This document shows, piece after piece, positions 1 through 9,250 of a stretch of DNA of 64,000 nucleotides. A model generated the notes under the pieces. That model was given only the letters and a program-made list of their open reading frames with translations. It had not been told where the DNA came from and ran no database searches. Numbering within the stretch: position 1 is the stretch's first letter; the number at the start of each line of letters is the position of its first letter. The DNA is from an uncultured Bacteroidales bacterium. Lineage in GTDB: Bacteria > Bacteroidota > Bacteroidia > Bacteroidales > Muribaculaceae. The position numbers and the translations under genes were made by a program. The DNA lies in NCBI GenBank assembly GCA_949285735.1, contig CASEAQ010000002.1, forward strand, positions 57,975-121,974. Reading direction: 5' to 3'.

Positions 1-1080
1 GGCGAGTGCCTTGAAGATGCCTTCTATCTTGTGGTGCTCATTGTCACCGCGTGCGCTGATGTAGAGGTTCATTGCTGCGGCATCGCTCAGGCTCTTGAAG
101 AAGTGGCGGAACATCTCGGTGGGCATGTCGCCTATGCGTTCGCGCCCGAACTCGGCATCCCATAGCAGCCACGGGCGGCCGCCAAAGTCGATTGCCACCG
201 TGCAATGGCAGTCGTCCATCGGTAGCACGAACCCATATCGCTCGATGCCGCGCTTGTCGCCGAGTGCTGTTTTCAGTGCCTCGCCAAGCACGATGGCAGT
301 GTCCTCGATGGTGTGGTGCTCGTCTATCCACAGGTCGCCTTTTGCCTCGATGGTGAGGTCGATGCCCGAGTGGCGGGCGATTTGCGACAGCATGTGGTCG
401 AAGAATCCCAGTCCTGTATTGATGTGCGCCGTGCCGCTGCCGTCGAGGTCGATGCTCACCGAGATGTCGGTTTCGGCTGTGTGGCGATGCACATGTGCCG
501 TGCGTGTGCCGCCGCGCAGGAAGTCGGCAATGCGTTTCCAGTCGTTGGTTATGAGGGCGGTGCAACCGGCAAGGTCGGCTTTCTCCACTTCGGCGCGTCC
601 TTGCGACGGAGGTGCGAAGTATATTGCCTTAGCCCCGAGGTTGCGCGCAAGCATCACGTCGGTAATGCGGTCGCCGATGACAAACGATGCCCCAAGGTCG
701 TAGTTGCCTGTCATATACTTCCCGAGCAGCGCAGTGCCGGGCTTGCGCGTGGGTTTGTTGTCGTGAGGGAAAGTGGTGTCGATGACGATGTCGTCGAATA
801 CTACCCCTTCGCCAGCCAAGGTGTCGAGCAGCAATTGTTGTGGCGGCAAGAAGTCCTCGATGGGGAACGATGGCGTGCCAAGTCCGTCTTGGTTGCTCAC
901 CATTACAAGTTGGTAGTCGAGCGTCGAGGCGATGAATGCGAGGTTGCCTATCATGCCGGGGATAAACTTGAATTTGTCGAGGCTGTCGAGCTGTAAGTCG
1001 ATGGGCGGTTCTTCGACAAGTGTGCCGTCGCGGTCGATGAACAGGACTTTGCGCAACGGAATGCTATTCTTGGCAATCAT
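1..1080 (-). CDS. hisB: Bifunctional histidinol-phosphatase / imidazoleglycerol-phosphate dehydratase, C-terminus cut by window edge
   Basis: Catalyses two steps of histidine synthesis: dehydration of imidazoleglycerol phosphate and dephosphorylation of histidinol phosphate. Reading down from ATG at 1080 gives [20 protein letters not shown], a HAD phosphatase start with the D16-x-D18 nucleophile pair. The second half is the dehydratase, with the metal-binding motifs DEHHTIEDT (about residue 251) and DNEHHKIEG (about 347). 360 residues are visible; the family is usually about 370-380, so only a short tail is missing. The start overlaps the end of hisC by 17 bases, implying translational coupling in the hisGDCB operon. 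Confidence 0.95.
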   Translation of the reverse strand, partial: MIAKNSIPLRKVLFIDRDGTLVEEPPIDLQLDSLDKFKFIPGMIGNLAFIASTLDYQLVMVSNQDGLGTPSFPIEDFLPPQQLLLDTLAGEGVVFDDIVIDTTFPHDNKPTRKPGTALLGKYMTGNYDLGASFVIGDRITDVMLARNLGAKAIYFAPPSQGRAEVEKADLAGCTALITNDWKRIADFLRGGTRTAHVHRHTAETDISVSIDLDGSGTAHINTGLGFFDHMLSQIARHSGIDLTIEAKGDLWIDEHHTIEDTAIVLGEALKTALGDKRGIERYGFVLPMDDCHCTVAIDFGGRPWLLWDAEFGRERIGDMPTEMFRHFFKSLSDAAAMNLYISARGDNEHHKIEGIFKALA

Positions 1081-2104
1081 ATTCCTTTAGAGTTTTGATT
1101 AGTAGCTGGTTTTCTTCGTTGCTGCCTATGGTGAAACGCAGGCAGCCGTTGCATTGTGGCACACGGTTGCGGTTGCGCACTACTATCCCACGGGCGAGCA
1201 GCCAGTCATAAAGGCGGTCGGCATCATCGACACGCACGAGCAGGAAATTGGCATCGGAGCGATACACGCGTTGCACGAATCGCAATTGCCTAAGCTCGTC
1301 GGCAAGCACGTGACGGGCGGCAACGAGCTGTGCCACCTCGTCGGTTATCTCACTGAGGTGGTCAAGCAAATCAAGGGCGTAACGCTGCGTGAGCAAGTTG
1401 ATGTTGTAGGGGTATTTCACCTTGTTGTACAGGTCGATGATGCCGCTGCCGGCAAATGCCATTCCAAGCCGAACCGCTGCGCTTGCCAGTGCCTTGGAGA
1501 AGGTTTGCAGCACTATCAGGTTGGGCAATTCGTCGATGTATTGTAGCATTGAGCCTTTCTCGGAGAAACTTATGTATGCCTCGTCAACGACCACTATCCC
1601 GGCAAAGCGTCGGCACACCTCGGCAATGGCTTCGGGAGGGAACGCATTGCCTGTGGGGTTGTTGGGCGAGCATATCCAAATTATTTTGGTGTGTTCGTCG
1701 CAGGCGTCCAATAGCCGAGTGGTATCGAGGTCGAAATTTTCGTTGAGGCTTGCCGTGCGGTATTCAACATTGTTGATGTCGGCACACACTTCATACATTC
1801 CGTAGGTGGGCGATATTGCCACCACATTGTCGATGGCAGGTTCACAGAAGATGCGGTAGGCGAGATCGATACATTCGTCGCTTCCCACGCCGAGGAATAT
1901 CTGTTGCGGCTGCACGCCCTTTGCCTCGGCAATCTTCGACTTCAGTTGCCGTTGCATCGGGTCGGGGTAGCGGTTATATGGCTCGTTGAAAGGGCTTTCG
2001 TTGGCATCAATGAATATTTGGGCATTGCCCGTAAACTCGTTTCGGGCAGAGCTATAAGGCTTTAAGTGCCATATATTGGACCTTGTGAGTTGTTGTAAGT
2101 TCAT
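1064..2104 (-). CDS. hisC: Histidinol-phosphate aminotransferase
   Basis: PLP-dependent class I/II aminotransferase that makes histidinol phosphate from imidazole acetol phosphate. The start [19 protein letters not shown] is chosen because it lies one base after the hisD stop and matches the usual N-terminus of the family; an upstream in-frame start at 2137 would overlap hisD. Visible motifs are [18 protein letters not shown] and [10 protein letters not shown], with the Schiff-base lysine at about residue 204. Length is 346 residues, normal for the family. It is the third gene of hisGDCB and its end overlaps hisB. Confidence 0.95.
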   Translation of the reverse strand: MNLQQLTRSNIWHLKPYSSARNEFTGNAQIFIDANESPFNEPYNRYPDPMQRQLKSKIAEAKGVQPQQIFLGVGSDECIDLAYRIFCEPAIDNVVAISPTYGMYEVCADINNVEYRTASLNENFDLDTTRLLDACDEHTKIIWICSPNNPTGNAFPPEAIAEVCRRFAGIVVVDEAYISFSEKGSMLQYIDELPNLIVLQTFSKALASAAVRLGMAFAGSGIIDLYNKVKYPYNINLLTQRYALDLLDHLSEITDEVAQLVAARHVLADELRQLRFVQRVYRSDANFLLVRVDDADRLYDWLLARGIVVRNRNRVPQCNGCLRFTIGSNEENQLLIKTLKEYDCQE

Positions 2105-2105
2105 G

Positions 2106-3410
2106 CTATTTAGTAGTTGATTGAGAGTTTGTGCCATTTGTCCTCACTTCCACGGCGAGGCTGTGTGCCACCAGCCCTTCGTTGCGTGCCATTGTAGTAA
2201 CGGCTGGGGCTATTGACACCAGCCCCTCGCGCGATAGCCGCTGGAATGTGATTTTTTTCATGTAGCTGTCGATGTTCACACCGCTGTAACAACGGGCGTG
2301 GCTGCCCGTGGGCAGGGTGTGGTTGGTGCCCGAGGCATAGTCGCCTGCGCTTTCGGGCGAGTATGCTCCGAGAAACACCGAGCCGGCATTCTCGACCATC
2401 AGTGCGAGGCGGTCGGCATCGGAGTGGTTGATTATGAGGTGTTCGGGTGCGTAGTAGTTGGCAAACCGCATCATCTCGGCATCGTCGTGGAGCACGATGA
2501 TATGGCTGTGGCTGAGCGACTGCACAGCAAGCTCCTGCCGTGGCAACTGCTCGAGCAGCGTGGTGATTGAGCGGTTGACGGCTGAGGCAAGACGCTCGTC
2601 GGTGGTGAGCAATATCGATTGGCTGTCGGCACCATGCTCGGCTTGCGACAGGAAGTCGCTTGCCACAAACAGAGGGTCGGCTGTGCCGTCGGCTATGACC
2701 ATCACTTCCGATGGTCCTGCAGGCATGTCGATTGCCACTCCACGGGTGCTTGCCTGTACTTTTGCCTCGGTCACGTAGCGGTTGCCTGGACCGAATATTT
2801 TATACACCGGCTTGATGCTCTCGGAGCCTACGGTCATGGCTGCTATGGCTTGCGCGCCGCCCACTTTGTAAATTGTGCCAACGCCAGCTGTATGGGCAGC
2901 ATAAAGTATTGCCGGGTGTATTGTGCCGTCGCGCCGTGGAGGGGTGCAAAGCACTATCTCGCGGCAACCTGCTATTTGAGCCGGAATGGCGAGCATTAGC
3001 ACCGTTGAGAAGAGCGGCGAGTTGCCACCGGGAATGTATAGCCCTATGCGCGTTATCGGCACTGCACGCTGGGTGCAGCGTATGCCCGGCATCACCTCGA
3101 CGGCGACCTCTTGCTGCATCTCGGCGGCATGGAATTTCTTGATGTTGCTTGCCGCGATGGCTATTGCCTGTTTCAATTCGTTGGAGACGGATTGGCAAGC
3201 CGCGTCTATCTCTTGTCTGCTCACTTCGAGCACCGTGGGGCGGAATCCGTCGAACCGCTCGGTGAGGTCTTTCAGTGCCTCGTCGCCGCGTTGCGCCACG
3301 TCGTCGAATATGCTTGCCACGCCGCGCCTCACGTCCTCGCCGACTTCGGCAGCGCGTCGGGCATATATGTGCCAATCGCCTTGTTGTGGATATTTTATTA
3401 TTTCGACCAT
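2106..3410 (-). CDS. hisD: Histidinol dehydrogenase
   Basis: Zinc- and NAD-dependent enzyme oxidising histidinol to histidine, the last two steps of the pathway. Family signatures are GPGNRYVTEAK, IDMPAGPSE, SQAEHG and ASGTNHTLPTG. The start MVEIIKYPQQG at 3410 gives 434 residues, the normal length, and leaves 14 bases to hisG; the frame is open further upstream, but that would run into hisG. The stop abuts the hisC start with one base between. Confidence 0.96.
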   Translation of the reverse strand: MVEIIKYPQQGDWHIYARRAAEVGEDVRRGVASIFDDVAQRGDEALKDLTERFDGFRPTVLEVSRQEIDAACQSVSNELKQAIAIAASNIKKFHAAEMQQEVAVEVMPGIRCTQRAVPITRIGLYIPGGNSPLFSTVLMLAIPAQIAGCREIVLCTPPRRDGTIHPAILYAAHTAGVGTIYKVGGAQAIAAMTVGSESIKPVYKIFGPGNRYVTEAKVQASTRGVAIDMPAGPSEVMVIADGTADPLFVASDFLSQAEHGADSQSILLTTDERLASAVNRSITTLLEQLPRQELAVQSLSHSHIIVLHDDAEMMRFANYYAPEHLIINHSDADRLALMVENAGSVFLGAYSPESAGDYASGTNHTLPTGSHARCYSGVNIDSYMKKITFQRLSREGLVSIAPAVTTMARNEGLVAHSLAVEVRTNGTNSQSTTK

Positions 3411-3424
3411 GATATTCGTCCTCC

Positions 3425-4279
3425 TTATGGTACCATTTTCATTATGTCGAGCACGAGTATTCCCTCTGCTCCTGCATTTTTGAGTCGCGTCACTATATCC
3501 CAAAATTGGGATTCCTGTATCACCGAGTGAACCGAACACCAGTTTTCGTCGGCAAGCGGCAAGATGGTGGGGCTTTTAATGCCTGGCAAGATGGCGATTA
3601 CTTCGCTGAGCCGTGTGCGTGGCACGTTCATAAGCAGGTATTTATTGCCGTCGGCAGCTTTTACTGCCTTGAATCTGAAAATCAGGTCGTCGAGTATCGC
3701 TTGTTTCTCGGCTGGTAACGGCTTCAGCCCACCTATCAGCACGGCTTGCGAATCAATCACTTTCTCGACTTCGGCAAGATTGTTGCTCACGAGCGTGCTA
3801 CCCGACGACACGATGTCGAAGATGCCGTCGGCAAGCCCTATTCCAGGGGCAATCTCCACCGAGCCGCTTATGACGTGTATGTCGGCTGTTATTCCATTCT
3901 GGTCGAGATACTCCTTCAGGATATTGGGGTAGGAGGTGGCAATCTTCTTGCCGTTGAACCACTGTCGTCCGGGATAGTCTATTTCACGTGGAATGGCGAG
4001 CGACAACCTGCAACGGCTGAAGCCGAGGGGGTGGATTGTTTCTACCCGTTGGCGTTTTTCGAGCACTTCGTTCAAGCCCACTATACCCACGTCGGCAGTT
4101 CCTGTGGCGACCGAGTCGGGAATGTCGTCGTCTCGCAGATATAGGATTTCGACGGGGAAGTTGCGTGATGCAACCAGCAACGTGCGTTTCACGGCAGGGA
4201 ACTTTATACCTGCCTGAGCGATAAGCTCCATTGTCTCTTCGTAGAGTCGTCCTTTTGATTGGACTGCAATTCTAAGCAT
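3425..4279 (-). CDS. hisG: ATP phosphoribosyltransferase, long form
   Basis: First committed enzyme of histidine synthesis, condensing ATP with PRPP, and normally feedback-inhibited by histidine. MLRIAVQSKGRLYEET is the standard N-terminus and DIVSSGSTLVSNNL holds the PRPP-binding loop. At 284 residues it has the C-terminal regulatory domain of the long (HisZ-independent) form. It is the first gene of hisGDCB and follows a leader of about 280 nt carrying a His-rich leader peptide and a terminator-like hairpin. Confidence 0.96.
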   Translation of the reverse strand: MLRIAVQSKGRLYEETMELIAQAGIKFPAVKRTLLVASRNFPVEILYLRDDDIPDSVATGTADVGIVGLNEVLEKRQRVETIHPLGFSRCRLSLAIPREIDYPGRQWFNGKKIATSYPNILKEYLDQNGITADIHVISGSVEIAPGIGLADGIFDIVSSGSTLVSNNLAEVEKVIDSQAVLIGGLKPLPAEKQAILDDLIFRFKAVKAADGNKYLLMNVPRTRLSEVIAILPGIKSPTILPLADENWCSVHSVIQESQFWDIVTRLKNAGAEGILVLDIMKMVP

Positions 4280-4353
4280 CTTCGTTTTCGTTTTGGATTT
4301 CTATTGCTTTCGCCTGTTGCCCGAAGTTTTGGAGTTTTGGAGGTGTACATCGG

Positions 4354-4401
4354 AAACAAGAAACGCCGACCTCCCTTCTTTGAGTTTCGGGCAAGTCGGC
4401 G
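4354..4401 (-). terminator. Attenuator-type terminator hairpin in the his leader
   Basis: Read on the minus strand, CGCCGAC (4395-4401) pairs with GTCGGCG (4364-4370) around a loop of about 24 nt, followed by the U-rich tract TTTCTTGTTT (4354-4363). It lies between the leader peptide and hisG, where a his attenuator terminator is expected. A competing partner is possible: CGGCG inside the leader-peptide region can pair with CGCCG of the left arm. Confidence 0.55.
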
Positions 4402-4462
4402 AATTGATGTTTTAACTTAATTTTGAATGACAGTGTGTATGGATATTTTTTATTTTGTCGAT

Positions 4463-4525
4463 TCATATTGCCATACATCGCCTCGCCGCAGCCTCGAATG
4501 GATTGCAGTGATGATGTAGATGCAT
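4463..4525 (-). CDS. hisL: Histidine operon leader peptide
   Basis: A 20-codon reading frame begins MHLHHHC and ends at TGA (4463-4465). Four of its first six codons are histidine codons (CAT, CAT, CAT, CAC). It starts about 33 nt after the predicted transcription start and precedes a terminator hairpin and hisG. Ribosome stalling at these codons when charged tRNA-His is scarce would let an alternative structure form and transcription continue. Too short to judge by homology; position and composition carry the call. Confidence 0.72.
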   Translation of the reverse strand: MHLHHHCNPFEAAARRCMAI

Positions 4526-4565
4526 ATATAAGTCACAAAATATCATTTCTCACATATTTATGCCG

Positions 4566-4596
4566 CAAATATAATAGTTTTTCCATGCGCCACAAA
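4566..4596 (-). promoter_or_regulatory. Bacteroidetes-type promoter of the his operon
   Basis: On the minus strand a TTG (4593-4595) is followed after about 20 bases by TATATTTG (4566-4573), matching the Bacteroidetes -33/-7 pattern. The predicted start is near 4559, giving a leader of about 280 nt. Confidence 0.55.
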
Positions 4597-4642
4597 ATTC
4601 TCTGCCTCTTTTTTATAATTCCACCCAAAAAAATCTAAAAAA

Positions 4643-5600
4643 TCAAATTCCAAACACCTCTGACAGAATTTCGTCAATCCTTTTGATAAAGCTGCTGTCT
4701 TTGGTGGTTATGCTTTTGCGATATAATTGCTCAATTTCCGATTTGGCAGTGGTTGGTATAAGTTCCAAATCTAATACAAAACTGTGGTTCAAGTCGTTTG
4801 GCTCGAACTTCTGCAATCCGTTTCCGTATTCTCTTGCATTGTCGTTGAATATGCTATGTGCTGTTTCACTTAGCAGGTATGCAAGAAACAAATCGATTGA
4901 TATTTCGCTGAATTGTTCTGTATTTAAGTAGAGGCAGTGAAATGTTGTAAGGTTGGAAACGTTGGCAAGGTTGCGAACAAACCGCAACCCGTTACGGTTG
5001 AATACCGATACCCAAATTGGTGCGGGAGGGCGTTTCTCAAGTGCATACCAAGGGTTGCGTTTCGACGTAAGGTGTTTTTTGTTTATTCCATCTGTTTCAC
5101 CTTGCTTGATGTAGGCGGTGGTGTTTTCACTTTTTGAGTTTTCGGCATTCAGCAAAAACACTTTTTTGTCGTTGCTTTTTAATTTGTTGAAGTCGTCGAG
5201 TGTGAATATATTTCCTTTTACGTCGGCACTACGGCAGATGCATGGGAGCAGGCATTCTTCTCCAATACCATATTCACGGGCTTTGCTCATGTTGAATGTA
5301 AAGAAGTCGTTTGCCCCAGTTGCAATGCCTCTCATCACCTTGGCATATTTGCTGAAAGGTACAAGGTTGTTGTATCGAGGACTGTTCTGCCCTTGATAGT
5401 AAACCTTCCATTTGGTATCTGCCGACAAGTCGCTGTTATTGTATGATTTTGATAACGGGTGAATTGCAGGATATGAATTTATTACCTCGTATGCTTTATG
5501 CAAGTCGGTTGCCGAATGTATGTTGGCAAATTGTACTTGGTTAGCTTGCCCATCGTTTGCGCATAGGATTATACATGCGGTTGTTATGGAGTCGTCAAAT
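4643..5600 (-). pseudogene. Remnant of a type II N6-adenine DNA methyltransferase (C-terminal half)
   Basis: The frame encodes a C-terminal part typical of Eco57I/TaqI-like gamma-class methyltransferases. It begins around [14 protein letters not shown], the segment after the catalytic NPPY domain in this family, and runs through about 300 residues of target-recognition type sequence to a stop at 4643. The SAM-binding and NPPY motifs are absent, and upstream of about 5600 the frame is out-of-frame sequence of the neighbouring nuclease remnant. A deletion has therefore fused the end of a restriction gene to the middle of this gene. It cannot methylate. Family placement rests on remembered motifs. 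Confidence 0.65.
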
Positions 5601-6118
5601 ACATTTCTATGTCCAAGTATGCAGTGCCGCCATTGAATGTGACATAAAACAGCAGTCGTCCTCTGTCCATTTCTTTGCGGACGCTTTTGTGCGATGGTTC
5701 ATCAACTTTTGAGGCAATTTCTATTCCCTCTCGCGACTTGATTTTGATAGTGGTTTTATTTTGGTTTTTAGTGTCGGCTTCGACCGAAAAAATGATGCCT
5801 TCGTTGTCGGGATTGGAAATAATTGCCAGTATATTCTCAAATGATATTCCATAAATTTTATCGAAAAACACTTGAAAATAGAAGTGAGGAACATTGAAAG
5901 TTTCAATCCATTTATACACCACCTTTAAGTCTTCAACTTTGGGGGTGATAGACAGATAGTCGCGTTGCTGCACCTTCTTTATGGCATGGCTTATTATTGG
6001 TTATGAAGTTGGAACTTGCTTGTGTGGGAGTGTGGGCTTTGTCGCGCGGTTGGGAGAAGTCAACCAATTCGGCAGGTAGCTTTTTTGTGAGATTTCCGAT
6101 TCTCTCGAAGTATGTCAT
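5584..6118 (-). pseudogene. Remnant of a type II restriction endonuclease, internally deleted and frameshifted
   Basis: The N-terminal piece starts [15 protein letters not shown] at 6118 and runs to about FITNN (near 5990). The C-terminal piece, in another frame, begins near [14 protein letters not shown] and includes [18 protein letters not shown], ending at 5584. A stop separates the frames, and together they are shorter than half a usual type II nuclease, so a central segment is missing. The text resembles AccI-type enzymes, but that is from memory and tentative. It sits directly before the methyltransferase remnant on the same strand, as in a decayed R-M operon, and keeps a clean promoter. 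Confidence 0.5.
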
Positions 6119-6139
6119 AGCGTGTCGTAGAATTTTGCT

Positions 6140-6171
6140 CAAAGATAGCACCAATTAGTTGGATTATCAAA
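6140..6171 (-). promoter_or_regulatory. Bacteroidetes-type promoter in front of the R-M remnant
   Basis: On the minus strand TTTG (6168-6171), 20 bases, then TATCTTTG (6140-6147), an exact match to the TTTG/TAnnTTTG pattern. The nuclease remnant start at 6118 lies just downstream, so the decayed system may still be transcribed. Confidence 0.6.
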
Positions 6172-6191
6172 GTACGGGTTGCAATTTATTC

Positions 6192-6839
6192 TTATTCGAA
6201 GTGGCTGTTTTGGAAGAGCAGGTGTTTTTTGCGGCGGTTGAATTCTGTGGCGTAGTCGGGTGGAAGGTTTAGGGCTGAGAGTTCTTCGGGGGTGATTGAC
6301 TTGATGATGCTGTTGAGCCTCGCGGCGATGTCGTCGAAGCGGAATGTTTTCTTTTCCTCGTCGCGGTGCCCCTTCATCTCGGGCGCTGAGGCAAATGGCA
6401 CGGAGGGGTGAAGCACATAGTAGAGCGCGATGGCAATGTCGGTTCGGTGCCTGCCCATTGCGCACGAGATGTAGAAATTGCCGTCGTCCATAAGCCTGAA
6501 CAGCAATGGAAGCGAAGCGATAATCTGGTGGGAGTCGGTGCTTTTGCTGTCGATTGGCAGGCTGTGGTATTCAAGTCCTGCAGCAACCACGTTGCGGTCG
6601 TAACGGTCGGTGTGGTCGGCAGTGCGCAAGTCGATAATAACTTTCACTCCGGCGTTGCGCACTTTTTCGAGCAACCAGTTGCTGCCACGCCCCGACATGG
6701 TTCTGCCCCTCACGCCACGGTCATAGACGGGAGCGAGGTCGGCGATGGGGAGCTGCCGTAGCGCGTCGTACAGCGCGTTTGGCTCACGGACAAAAGCTGG
6801 CGCGTGTGGCGTTGCCGCATCTTCAAGTGTGGTATTCAT
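6192..6839 (-). CDS. Protein tyrosine / dual-specificity phosphatase-like protein
   Basis: 215-residue cytoplasmic protein with no signal peptide. The P-loop CAMGRHR fits the Cys-x5-Arg signature of cysteine-based phosphatases, preceded by VKVIIDLRTADHTDRY, where the general-acid region of such enzymes falls. The start MNTTLEDAATPH at 6839 is chosen because further upstream the frame only shadows the helicase gene. It lies 47 bases after the helicase gene on the same strand, so is probably the last gene of a TonB-domain/helicase/phosphatase operon. Substrate unknown. Confidence 0.65.
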   Translation of the reverse strand: MNTTLEDAATPHAPAFVREPNALYDALRQLPIADLAPVYDRGVRGRTMSGRGSNWLLEKVRNAGVKVIIDLRTADHTDRYDRNVVAAGLEYHSLPIDSKSTDSHQIIASLPLLFRLMDDGNFYISCAMGRHRTDIAIALYYVLHPSVPFASAPEMKGHRDEEKKTFRFDDIAARLNSIIKSITPEELSALNLPPDYATEFNRRKKHLLFQNSHFE

Positions 6840-6886
6840 ATAGAATGATTGTTTTAGCTGCCAATGGCTTCTCCTGTGCACCCACG

Positions 6887-8308
6887 TCAGCGTGCAGGGA
6901 GAGGGGAGTTGATGAGGTAAACGTGGGAGCGGGCGCGCGTGATGGCAGTGTAGAGCCAGCGGTAGAACTGGATGTCGGTGAATGCGTCTTCGGGAATTCC
7001 GCCCATGTCGATATACACATCTTCCCACTGTCCGCCTTGTGCCTTGTGGCAGGTGATGGCATAGCCATACTTCACTTGCAGGGCGTTGAAGTATGGGTCT
7101 TTCTTCAAGGCGCGGTAGCGGGCGCGCTTGTCGCCCGTGAGTTGCGACATGACGCCGGTGTATAGCATCTCGCTCTGCTGGTGAGTGAGTGTGGCTGCCT
7201 CGCTGTAGAGCGCGTCGAGCACGGCTTTTACCTCAATCTCCACGTCGTGGTCGGGCAATTCGAGTTCGAGACGGGCAAAGCGCAGTCCATACATATTTTC
7301 CTCCATGCCCCTCACTCTCACCACTCGAGCCATTTCGCCGTTGGCGATGAAGTCGATGCCCTCATATTCCTCGCTCCACAAGTAGTTGTTTTTTGCCACC
7401 ATCAACAGGTCGCCAGTGACGAGTTCGTCCTCGTAATACATTATGCTGTTGCGAATGCCCATGTTGAACCTTGCGGCGCGCTTGTTGGAGCGCGTGATGA
7501 GCGTCGTGCCGCGAGTGCCGAGGCGGTCGTAGCTGCTGCCGAGGCTGTCGATGAGGTATTCGCTCGAAATGCTGCGAATGTCGTCATAGCCTTGCAGGCG
7601 GAGCGTGGGCGGGTCGAGCTCGAATGCCTCGCCGCGGCTGTGTGCCTCGATGGCGGTGCGCAGCAGTGTGGCGTTTTCCAGTATGCCCGAGTTTTCACGT
7701 TGCCGTGCAACCTTGTGCAGTGTGAAGTCCATTACTTGCAAGCCATATCCAGCAAGCACTTGCGGGCTTAGTGCCGGGCTTTGGTCGAGCCCCACGGGTG
7801 GAAGCTGGGCGCTGTCGCCAAGCAGTATTAGGCGGCAATTGCTGCCGCTGTAAACGTAGTGGATGAGGTCGTCGAGCAGCCGTCCCGAGCCGAATATCGC
7901 CCCCTCGGCAGGGTCGTTGGCTATCATCGAGGCTTCGTCGGCGATGAAGATGGTGTCGGTGTGCTTGTTTTCGGCTATGCCGAAGCCGCCATATTCCTCG
8001 GGGCTGTAGCTGCGCTGGCGGTATATCTTGCGGTGAATGGTGAAAGCCGGGTGTCCGGCATATTCCGAGAACACTTTTGCCGCGCGCCCCGTTGGGGCAA
8101 GCAGCATCGACTTCATGCCGAAGTGGGTGAGCGTCTTGACGAGAGCACCGGTGAGCGAGGTCTTGCCCGTGCCGGCATATCCGTTAAGCAGCAGTAGCCA
8201 GTCGCCGTGGCAGGAAACACAAAAACGAACAAAACCGGCGATTAGCTCGTCTTGCTCTTCATTGGGTTCATATTCGAGAAATCGTAATAGCGTGGTGGCA
8301 AATTCCAT
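6887..8308 (-). CDS. RecD/Pif1-like ATP-dependent DNA helicase (SF1)
   Basis: Superfamily 1 helicase of the RecD2/Pif1-like type found in Bacteroidetes. Walker A is NGYAGTGKTS, Walker B is IFIADEASM, a Q-containing motif is LGDSAQLPPVG, and the C-terminal UvrD_C_2-type motif is AITCHKAQGGQW followed by YTAITRARSHVYL. The start at 8308 (MEFATTLLRFLEYEP) gives 473 residues and fits the family N-terminus; an ATG at 8350 is an alternative. Likely role is DNA repair or replication support. Same strand as, and close after, the TonB-domain gene. Confidence 0.85.
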   Translation of the reverse strand: MEFATTLLRFLEYEPNEEQDELIAGFVRFCVSCHGDWLLLLNGYAGTGKTSLTGALVKTLTHFGMKSMLLAPTGRAAKVFSEYAGHPAFTIHRKIYRQRSYSPEEYGGFGIAENKHTDTIFIADEASMIANDPAEGAIFGSGRLLDDLIHYVYSGSNCRLILLGDSAQLPPVGLDQSPALSPQVLAGYGLQVMDFTLHKVARQRENSGILENATLLRTAIEAHSRGEAFELDPPTLRLQGYDDIRSISSEYLIDSLGSSYDRLGTRGTTLITRSNKRAARFNMGIRNSIMYYEDELVTGDLLMVAKNNYLWSEEYEGIDFIANGEMARVVRVRGMEENMYGLRFARLELELPDHDVEIEVKAVLDALYSEAATLTHQQSEMLYTGVMSQLTGDKRARYRALKKDPYFNALQVKYGYAITCHKAQGGQWEDVYIDMGGIPEDAFTDIQFYRWLYTAITRARSHVYLINSPLPAR

Positions 8309-8360
8309 TTCCCCGTCACGACCCACGGGTCGGTGTGTGGCAGGTGCCATCGTCGGTGGG

Positions 8361-8804
8361 CTACAAGTGGAATGCTATGGGCAGGTAGCAGCGCACGGGA
8401 ACAGGCTTGTGTCCCATTTTGCCGGCTTTCCATTTTGGCATCATGCTTATCACTCTCAGTGCCTCGCGGTTAAGCTGGTCGTTTCCTGCACCTCTCACAA
8501 TCGAGATGCTTCCCACGCTGCCGTCGGGGTTGACGACGAATGTGCAGAACACGCGCCCCTCGACCTTGTTCTGGTAGGCTTCGTAGGGATATTCGCGTGT
8601 TTCGCTTATGAAGTTGAGCAGTCCGCAATTTCCGCCGGGGAATTGTGGCTTCTCGTCAACATAGTCATAGTCGTAGATTTTCTCGTAGGGCGCACCCGTC
8701 ATCGGGTTCACCGTCGAGACGCGGCTAACTTGTGCAGAGGCTCGGTTACCGGCTGCAATGCATAACAAGACGAAAGAAATGAAAAAATATTGTATTAAAT
8801 TCAT
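8361..8804 (-). CDS. Secreted TonB C-terminal domain protein
   Basis: 147 residues: a signal peptide (about residues 1-24, ending ASA/Q), a short linker with FPGGN, and a TonB_C-like domain containing YPYEAYQNKVEGRVFCTFVVNPDGSV, the usual repeat of this family. It lacks the N-terminal transmembrane anchor and proline-rich spacer of true TonB, so it is probably a periplasmic stand-alone domain rather than an energy transducer. It has its own promoter and heads the run of genes down to the phosphatase. Confidence 0.75.
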   Translation of the reverse strand: MNLIQYFFISFVLLCIAAGNRASAQVSRVSTVNPMTGAPYEKIYDYDYVDEKPQFPGGNCGLLNFISETREYPYEAYQNKVEGRVFCTFVVNPDGSVGSISIVRGAGNDQLNREALRVISMMPKWKAGKMGHKPVPVRCYLPIAFHL

Positions 8805-8876
8805 AATTCTGTGGTTTTCTCTTTGCCCACCCGTGCGTATCTCTCAGACTTTGATACTTCCGTGGATTTTGTGAGG

Positions 8877-8908
8877 CAAATATAAATGCTTTTAATATGT
8901 AAATCAAA
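8877..8908 (-). promoter_or_regulatory. Bacteroidetes-type promoter of the TonB-domain gene
   Basis: On the minus strand TTTG (8905-8908), 20 bases, then TATATTTG (8877-8884). Start expected near 8870, about 65 nt before the ATG at 8804. Confidence 0.6.
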
Positions 8909-9250
8909 TTTGTATGCTCTCGATTTGGTATTGATTAATAATGTTTAGACATTTTTTTGCAAACGCTTTGGCTGCTTGCCCGTTTGTTGAAAAAAATTAA
9001 TAAAGGCTTGAACATCGCCTGTTTGGAATAAAAAAAGGAGTAGTTACCGTGCTGCGCAGTGGTTGGAATGTCGTTTGTGGAGTGTGGTGCCGAGTCATGC
9101 CATGGTGGGCAACTGATGCGGAGAGGGGCGGTTTCGGATAGGTCTCGGAGGCAAACTTCAAAAAACTACTGGCGAGGTTGCACACTAATTGGTGAAATAT
9201 TCCGTTTTAAGCAATAGGTATATCATTTTTTGTACACACCTGCATTGGAA
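8909..9250. other. Intergenic region between divergent tonB-domain gene and porQ
   Basis: AT-rich beside the TonB-domain promoter and more GC-rich from about 9050. No convincing reading frame, tRNA or long hairpin was found, and no clean TTG/TAnnTTTG pair could be placed for porQ; its promoter is unassigned. Confidence 0.5.

Noticed and set aside
4272-4478. A 68-codon minus-strand frame upstream of hisG
   Set aside because: It overlaps the leader hairpin, has no family features and no conserved start; the region is better explained as attenuator leader.
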